From: Pseudobutyrivibrio ruminis
GTDB lineage: Bacteria; Bacillota; Clostridia; Lachnospirales; Lachnospiraceae
Assembly (NCBI RefSeq): GCF_015057245.1
Contig: NZ_SVET01000017.1
Location: 1-58,476 of the forward strand
Reading direction: 5' to 3'
DNA: 58,476 bases
Position numbers and translations under genes: made by a program
In this document: positions 53,701 through 58,476 of the stretch, piece by piece
Position numbering within the stretch: position 1 is the first letter of the stretch
How the letters are laid out: the number at the start of each line of letters is the position of its first letter
Notes under the pieces: generated by a model
The model's input: only the letters and a program-made list of their open reading frames with translations
Databases searched by the model: none
What the model was told of the DNA's origin: nothing

Positions 53701-54264
53701 TTAATTTAGTCTCTTTATGTTTTTTATAAATTTATCTGTCGGTAAAAAACCATTATAGAATTTCTCATATAAATTCCAAGCCTCATCCTGATTTTGACAA
53801 AGCTTATTTCCAGCCTCTAGGACAATGTAATTTACTCCAAAGCACTCTACTCTTAATCCTGTATCACTACAGTTATTGCGAAGGTAAAAATTCAAACGTC
53901 TAGTCTGAAGCTGCTTTTGAGATTCATCTTTTGTATAAGTAGGGTCTTCCACTTCTCCTATGATTCTGTCTGCTTTTTCAAGATATTCGTCTATAAGGCT
54001 AAGAAGTTTGGCTCCTATACCTTTATTTCGTAATTCTGGGAAAATAGCTATGTAATCTATAAGATAGCTATTATCAAATCTTACTAAAAAAGTGTAACCT
54101 ACTATTTTTTTCTTCTCAAAAAGACCAAGACACTCATAAAATCCTTCTTCAACAGATTTAAGAATCATCTTTAATGGTTTCAGCTCATCTTTAGGAAAGT
54201 CTATAACCATATGCTCTTCATAGAGCTTTGAAATTTGTTTTTCATTTAACTGCTGTAAATTCAT
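53701..54264 (-). CDS. GNAT family N-acetyltransferase
   Basis: A 187-residue acetyltransferase. The acetyl-CoA loop appears as LIDYIAIFPELRNKGIGAKLL near residue 90, preceded by the KKKIVGYTFLVRFDNS strand pair. The C-terminus is longer than the minimal domain. I took the ATG at 54264 because AGGTGG lies a few bases upstream; 54279 has no ribosome site. Acceptor unknown. Confidence 0.85.
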   Translation of the reverse strand: MNLQQLNEKQISKLYEEHMVIDFPKDELKPLKMILKSVEEGFYECLGLFEKKKIVGYTFLVRFDNSYLIDYIAIFPELRNKGIGAKLLSLIDEYLEKADRIIGEVEDPTYTKDESQKQLQTRRLNFYLRNNCSDTGLRVECFGVNYIVLEAGNKLCQNQDEAWNLYEKFYNGFLPTDKFIKNIKRLN

Positions 54265-54296
54265 TTCCACCTGCACCATAATATGACATTGATATC

Positions 54297-54321
54297 AAAG
54301 GCGAGGGAAACCCTCGCCTTT
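54297..54321 (-). terminator. terminator after L-lactate dehydrogenase gene
   Basis: Perfect 11-bp stem AAAGGCGAGGG/CCCTCGCCTTT with a 3-base loop, 27 bases after the dehydrogenase stop. The U-run is only three, so efficiency is uncertain. Confidence 0.7.
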
Positions 54322-54347
54322 ATTAATTATATAGTTAGCACATTATT

Positions 54348-55301
54348 TTACCACTCAATAGTATCTACTACCTCTTTAAGAGTTTTGGCAGATTCCTGAA
54401 GTGCCTTTATCTCATCTTCATCAAGAGAAATTGGAACCTTTGTCTCCAATCCATCAGCACCAACAACAGCTGGCATTGAAAGACATATGCCATCGATATC
54501 ATATTCTCCATGCATCATAGATGATACTGGAAGGATTGATTTCTCATCACGAATGATTACTTCACAAATACGTCTTACGGCAACAGCTACGCCATAATAT
54601 GTAGCATGTTTCCTCTTTATAATCTCGTAAGCAGCATTTTTTACACGCTCTGCAATGGCCTTTTCAGATGCTTCGTGATTGAAATGACCTCTCATTTCAC
54701 AGAAATCATTAAGAGGAATACCAGAAACATTAGCACTTGAGAATGCAGCAATTTCGCTATCCCCATGCTCACCAATAATGAAAGCATGCACCGAACGGCT
54801 ATCAATGCCAAGGTGCTCACCAAGCTCAGTCTTAAGACGAGCAGAATCTAGAACTGTACCTGAGCCGATTACTCTATTTTCTGGAAGACCAGAAAGCTTT
54901 AAAGCAGCAAGAGTAAGAACATCAACAGGATTTGCTACGATAAGCAAAATTCCGCCAAAATCTCTCTTAGAAATTTCTGGAATGATTGATTTAAAGATAC
55001 CAACATTCTTGTGTACAAGATCAAGTCTTGTCTCACCTGGCTTTTGTCCTGCACCAGCTGTGACTACACAGATAGCTGCATCTGCCACATCATCATAATC
55101 TCCTGCATAAATCTTAATAGGCTTTGTAAATGGTGCGCCATGGGAAATATCCATTGCCTCACCTTCTGCCTTTTCATGGTCTGCATCAATTAAAACCATC
55201 TCTGAAAACAAACCACTCTGTGAAAGAGCAAAAGCTGTAGCTGAGCCTACAAATCCCGCTCCTATAATCGCTACTTTTCTCTGGTTTACTTCTACTGCCA
55301 T
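54348..55301 (-). CDS. ldh: L-lactate dehydrogenase
   Basis: A 317-residue NAD-dependent dehydrogenase interconverting pyruvate and L-lactate. Rossmann motif GAGFVGSATAF, substrate loop with Arg in GQKPGETRLDLV, catalytic GEHGDSE with the active-site His, and NPVDVLT are present. Arg in the substrate loop next to Q-K-P distinguishes lactate from malate enzymes. AGGAGG is 5 bases before the ATG at 55301; a GTG at 55307 overlaps that site. A long hairpin lies in the leader. Confidence 0.95.
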   Translation of the reverse strand: MAVEVNQRKVAIIGAGFVGSATAFALSQSGLFSEMVLIDADHEKAEGEAMDISHGAPFTKPIKIYAGDYDDVADAAICVVTAGAGQKPGETRLDLVHKNVGIFKSIIPEISKRDFGGILLIVANPVDVLTLAALKLSGLPENRVIGSGTVLDSARLKTELGEHLGIDSRSVHAFIIGEHGDSEIAAFSSANVSGIPLNDFCEMRGHFNHEASEKAIAERVKNAAYEIIKRKHATYYGVAVAVRRICEVIIRDEKSILPVSSMMHGEYDIDGICLSMPAVVGADGLETKVPISLDEDEIKALQESAKTLKEVVDTIEW

Positions 55302-55319
55302 ACGCACCTCCTATACTAC

Positions 55320-55403
55320 GCAAGTCACGTCCACAAGCCTGATGAATTCTCCGTTCGGCAACACGCCTCACTTGAGAATTATCAGAGCTTGTGTACTACT
55401 TGC
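55320..55403 (-). other. long structured hairpin in ldh leader
   Basis: Minus-strand pairing from 55403: GCAAGT/ACTTGC, CACAAGC/GCTTGTG and CTGATAATTCTC/GAGAATTCATCAG (one bulge), separated by small internal loops, with a 22-base apex. There is no U-tract, and it ends 12 bases before the AGGAGG site. It lies in the gap after the flavodiiron gene, so it may shape processing or translation of an fdp-ldh message. Confidence 0.6.
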
Positions 55404-55420
55404 TCACTTAAAAATTTTTA

Positions 55421-56566
55421 TTACTTTAATGCTACTACCAAATCATCTAACACCGATGAATCCTGTAGTGTTGATTTAATGGAAACCACTGGCTCCACAA
55501 ATTCCATATTTTTCATTGGCTCAAGAATTGCCTTCATGCACTTAGCTGCCTGAGGCGCCCATGTGCCATTTTCAACAAATGCCACCTTACGATTCTGATA
55601 AGCCTTTGCTGTAAGATGATGTAAGAAATCCTGCATTGGTGGGAATAATCCTCCATCATAAGTGCAAGCGCAGCACACCATCTTATCCCAATAAAATGCT
55701 CTGGCAACTGCCTCTGACAAGCTTTCTCTTGTAAGGTCGATAAACTGCACCTTTGTGCCATTTGCCTTTAGCTTATCAACAAGCTCAAGGGCAGCTTTCT
55801 TAGTGTTACCGTGGATAGAAGCGCATGCAACAAGCACGCCCTCTTCCTCTGGCTTATAACTGCTCCATGTTTCATAAAGATTAATATAGTAACCTAAATT
55901 TTCTGTCAAAACTGGTCCATGCAATGGGCAGATTGTCTGGATATCAAGATTTGCTGCCTTTTTCAACAATCCCTGCACCGATGTGCCGTACTTACCCACA
56001 ATATTAAGATAATATCTACGGGCCTCGTCAATCCATGGCTCATCCACATCAAGTGCACCAAACTTTCCAAATCCATCTGCTGAGAAAAGAACCTTCTCTG
56101 TAGATTCGTACTCAACCATTACCTCTGGCCAGTGAACCATTGGTGCCATGATAAATGTAAGCTCATGGCTTCCAAGTGAAAGTTTATCCCCTTCAGCCAC
56201 CACATGCTTTCTATTTTCAAATATGCTGGCATTCATAAACTGCGCCATCATTGTAAATGTCTTGGCATTTCCAACTACTGTGGTATCAGGATATTTTTCC
56301 AGGAATATCTTGATTGAACCAGAGTGATCTGGCTCCATGTGCGAAACCACAAGATAATCCGGTGTACGTCCAGCCAGCTCCTTATCAAGATTTGCCAACC
56401 ACTGGTCTGTCACTCTAGGATCTGCTGTATCCATAACAGCGACCTTTTCATCTAAAATCACATATGAATTGTATGATACTCCGTTAGGAACTGGATACTG
56501 ACTTTCGAACAAATCGATAGTCTTATCATCGCAGCCTATATATTTAATAGCTTCTGAAATTGTCAT
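55421..56566 (-). CDS. flavodiiron protein (FprA/ROO family)
   Basis: A 381-residue soluble enzyme reducing O2 to water or NO to N2O. The N-terminal beta-lactamase-like domain holds the di-iron ligands: HMEPDHSGS (H-x-E-x-D-H), MVHWPE, SADGFG and LHGPV. The C-terminal flavodoxin domain (about 250-381) starts VLVACASIHGNT with the FMN phosphate loop. There is no rubredoxin domain. AGGAGG is 8 bases before the ATG at 56566. It adds to the oxidative/nitrosative defence genes here, though no GTTGCAATTGCAAC site is seen upstream. Confidence 0.94.
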   Translation of the reverse strand: MTISEAIKYIGCDDKTIDLFESQYPVPNGVSYNSYVILDEKVAVMDTADPRVTDQWLANLDKELAGRTPDYLVVSHMEPDHSGSIKIFLEKYPDTTVVGNAKTFTMMAQFMNASIFENRKHVVAEGDKLSLGSHELTFIMAPMVHWPEVMVEYESTEKVLFSADGFGKFGALDVDEPWIDEARRYYLNIVGKYGTSVQGLLKKAANLDIQTICPLHGPVLTENLGYYINLYETWSSYKPEEEGVLVACASIHGNTKKAALELVDKLKANGTKVQFIDLTRESLSEAVARAFYWDKMVCCACTYDGGLFPPMQDFLHHLTAKAYQNRKVAFVENGTWAPQAAKCMKAILEPMKNMEFVEPVVSIKSTLQDSSVLDDLVVALK

Positions 56567-56669
56567 TACCAAATCCTCCTTTTACATATCTCTATCTTAT
56601 CAAATAGCAATATAACTATCTATGATTTCATCTTTATCGATAAAAAGTTCTCAAATAGAAATTACTAAA

Positions 56670-58031
56670 CTATTTGGTCAAATTCTGCACCCATTTGTAC
56701 TTTCTAAAGCGAATCATTACCCAAGGAATTTTACCTACCTCATCCAGGCATGTACATGAATATACAAGCAATACCGGCCAGTGGAACACAAAAGCCCCTA
56801 GAAGAGCCAATGGTATGGCTATTCCCCACATACACACTGCCAGGCTATACATATCGAATATGGTATCTCCGCCGCCATCTAACACTCCGTTAATTGTGAC
56901 AGTGTTTACACATCGCCCTATCATGTACACAGCCATTATACACATCATACCTGTAAGGTATTTTCTGGCTTCATCAGTGAGAAGTACCAAATGAACTGTC
57001 AGCGGAGTTACCGCAAATACTATAAGCATAGATGCAATGCCGATTACGTAAGAAATCTTCATAAGCTTGATACCATAAGCTTTTCCCATTTCTAGATTAC
57101 CAGCACCAAGCTCATTTCCAACAATGATGCCTGCTGCACTTCCAATACCATTACAAACACAGCAAATCAAATCTCTTACAACTGCTGCAATTGAATTTGC
57201 TGCCGCAGCATCAACGCCCATATGTCCCATTATTGCTGTATAGGAAGTGAAGCCTACACCCCAGAAAAGCGAACCACCCATTAGTGGCAGACACTGTCTC
57301 CAGAAATCCTTTGTAAGTTCCTTGCTGATTTTAAACATCTTGCTTAGTGCCGGCCTAATGTAGCCTGCCCTACCGGAAATCACAAGACAAATAACAAGCT
57401 CGATTACTCGTGCAATGGTTGTTGCAAGAGCAGCACCTTTCGCTTCCATTCTAGGAGCTCCAAGGAAACCAAAGATAAATATCAGATTGAATACTACGTT
57501 CATCACAACCGCACAGCTACTAATCCATGCACTTTCATTTACATGGTCCGTAACCTTCATTACAGCAAGATAACTCTGGGATACACCAGTTATCAGATAA
57601 GACCATCCAGCAATGCGAAGATAATCTGCACCAAGCTCTATCAAAGTCTGGTCGCTTGCGAACACATGCATCAAGGCCTCTGGAAAAAACTCGCATCCGA
57701 TAAAGAAGGCTATGCAAATTGCTCCAGCATATTTCAACATCATGTCAAAAAGCTTCTGTATAGTTTCCTTATCACCTTTGCCCCAGTACTGAGCCCCAAG
57801 TATTGCTCCTGCCCCTGTAATTGCCATAATCAGCATATTCTGGACGAACTGAATCTGGGTAGCTAACGACACAGCCGTCATCTGCTCCTGCGCCACCCTT
57901 CCCAGCATCAACGCATCACAGGCAGCCACCAGCGCCAGCATCAAACTCTGAAACGCTATCGGCCCAGCTATGGTCGCCAACCTACTATAAAAATGCCTAT
58001 TGTCTATTCTAATCTCGTTATCCTTTGTCAT
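56670..58031 (-). CDS. MATE family efflux transporter
   Basis: A 453-residue, 12-segment MATE protein, the third in the window: FYSRLATIAGPIAFQSLMLA and ACDALMLGRVAQEQM at the N-terminus, then FLGAPRMEAKGAALATTIA and GNELGAGNLEMGK. AGAAGGA lies just before the ATG at 58031; a TTG at 58046 is possible. Upstream is a terminator of the next gene, so it has its own promoter. Confidence 0.92.
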   Translation of the reverse strand: MTKDNEIRIDNRHFYSRLATIAGPIAFQSLMLALVAACDALMLGRVAQEQMTAVSLATQIQFVQNMLIMAITGAGAILGAQYWGKGDKETIQKLFDMMLKYAGAICIAFFIGCEFFPEALMHVFASDQTLIELGADYLRIAGWSYLITGVSQSYLAVMKVTDHVNESAWISSCAVVMNVVFNLIFIFGFLGAPRMEAKGAALATTIARVIELVICLVISGRAGYIRPALSKMFKISKELTKDFWRQCLPLMGGSLFWGVGFTSYTAIMGHMGVDAAAANSIAAVVRDLICCVCNGIGSAAGIIVGNELGAGNLEMGKAYGIKLMKISYVIGIASMLIVFAVTPLTVHLVLLTDEARKYLTGMMCIMAVYMIGRCVNTVTINGVLDGGGDTIFDMYSLAVCMWGIAIPLALLGAFVFHWPVLLVYSCTCLDEVGKIPWVMIRFRKYKWVQNLTK

Positions 58032-58065
58032 TACATCCTTCTCCAATTACATCATTTCTTTTAGT

Positions 58066-58097
58066 AAAAAAGGACCCTAGGTAATCCTAAGGCCCTT
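58066..58097 (-). terminator. terminator of efp operon
   Basis: 12-bp stem (58097-58086 with 58081-58070, two G-U pairs), loop of 4, and six U residues, directly after the 66-aa gene. Confidence 0.88.
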
Positions 58098-58105
58098 GAT
58101 TTGCA

Positions 58106-58306
58106 TTATTTAGAGAGACGCTCAACTATCCTGTCTAGGGTATCGCGAGGTACTGTGCCGTCACGATAAAGTTGGTTGATTGTGCTTTCGCTTCCAAGTA
58201 GAGCTGTGGCATCCAGCCAAGTGCCCTTTTGAAATTCTTCGTCAAATACGGCAAATATTTTTCGATTTTTTAAAAGCTCCGAAAGCGGGTATTCTCTATA
58301 ATCCAT
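58106..58306 (-). CDS. small hypothetical protein, 66 aa
   Basis: A 66-residue soluble protein (MDYREYPLSELLKNRKIFAV ... VERLSK) with a helical C-terminus containing STINQLYRDGTVPRDTLDRI, which resembles a small helix-turn-helix. It starts two bases after the efp stop with no clear ribosome site, so it is probably translated by coupling. I recognise no named family. Confidence 0.7.
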   Translation of the reverse strand: MDYREYPLSELLKNRKIFAVFDEEFQKGTWLDATALLGSESTINQLYRDGTVPRDTLDRIVERLSK

Positions 58307-58308
58307 AA

Positions 58309-58476
58309 TTAAACTCTTGATAAATACTCTCCAGTTCTAGTATCAATCTTGATTGTCTCACCATTCTCAACGAAAAGTGGAACGTATACAACAGCACCTG
58401 TCTCAACTGTAGCAGGCTTTGTAGCACCTGTAGCTGTATCGCCCTTGAAACCTGGCTCTGTATCTGTAATCTGAAG
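58309..58476 (-). CDS. efp: elongation factor P, C-terminal fragment (window edge)
   Basis: The last 55 residues of elongation factor P, cut by the window edge. The reading frame gives QITDTEPGFKGDTATGATKP and then a PLFVENGETIKIDTRTGEY tail, the standard domain III ending. EF-P rescues ribosomes stalled on proline runs. It is followed at once by the 66-aa gene. Confidence 0.95.
   Translation of the reverse strand, partial: LQITDTEPGFKGDTATGATKPATVETGAVVYVPLFVENGETIKIDTRTGEYLSRV

Noticed and set aside
1..58476. Insertion sequence, phage, CRISPR array, tRNA or rRNA
   Set aside because: I found no transposase or integrase, no regularly spaced repeats and no cloverleaf; paralogues (MATE, GPH, AraC, GH78) are diverged and explained by gene families.

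Overview
The window looks like chromosomal DNA of a low-GC anaerobic Firmicute, most likely a Lachnospiraceae member of the Butyrivibrio/Pseudobutyrivibrio type. The basis is protein style (GPH sugar symporters beside GH78/GH43/GH3/GH2 enzymes, hybrid cluster protein, flavodiiron protein, MATE pumps, DUF4317), strong AGGAGG ribosome sites and ordinary bacterial gene density. I saw no rRNA, tRNA, CRISPR array, phage or insertion sequence. The genus is inferred, not proven.

Layout. 1-2.9 kb: two flavoenzymes, an HxlR regulator and a DUF2798-like membrane protein. 2.9-4.3 kb: a MATE pump behind a hairpin-plus-U-tract leader. 4.4-18.1 kb: the centrepiece, a 12.6-kb minus-strand heme acquisition operon. 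In transcription order it encodes a membrane-anchored small protein, two secreted NEAT-like proteins, a large membrane-anchored three-NEAT protein (Shr-like), a Shp-like heme receptor, an IsdE/HtsA-like lipoprotein, permease and ATPase, a CydDC-like ABC pair and a YbaN protein. A DtxR-like regulator gene lies just upstream. Three copies of a 16-bp palindrome (GTTAG-N6-CTAAC type) and two structured leaders with U-tracts sit in the control region. 18.2-21.6 kb: a second MATE pump and class III fructose bisphosphatase. 21.6-39.7 kb: a glycoside utilisation region (two GH78-type proteins, GH43, GH3, GH2, esterase, beta-phosphoglucomutase, MBL hydrolase, two GPH symporters, two AraC regulators). 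Its minus-strand promoters share a CGACAT-type motif, which in two cases forms direct repeats exactly 21 bp apart. 39.9-46.6 kb: a chemoreceptor, then a nitrosative/oxidative stress island (hybrid cluster protein, Crp/Fnr regulator, hemerythrin-PAS protein, DUF4317, Nim-like protein) in which one perfect palindrome, GTTGCAATTGCAAC, occurs at two promoters. 46.6-51.2 kb: HAD phosphatase/DeoR pair, RibD-like reductase, a GNAT remnant and an AT-rich membrane protein. 51.3-58.5 kb: EamA-like protein, truncated DUF4186, MIF-like tautomerase, nitroreductase, YbaK, GNAT, L-lactate dehydrogenase, flavodiiron protein, a third MATE pump, a 66-aa protein and the 3' end of elongation factor P.

How the parts work together. 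The heme genes form a complete relay: secreted capture, surface transfer, membrane import, with a candidate metal-sensing repressor. The glycosidase region would import small rhamnose- or galactose-bearing glycosides and split them inside the cell, because none of the enzymes has a signal peptide. The Hcp/Crp/hemerythrin group forms a compact candidate regulon. The most interesting unexplained signals are regulatory: the palindrome set at the heme locus, the 21-bp direct repeats at the glycosidase promoters, and several structured RNA leaders placed so close to start codons that they may be attenuators.
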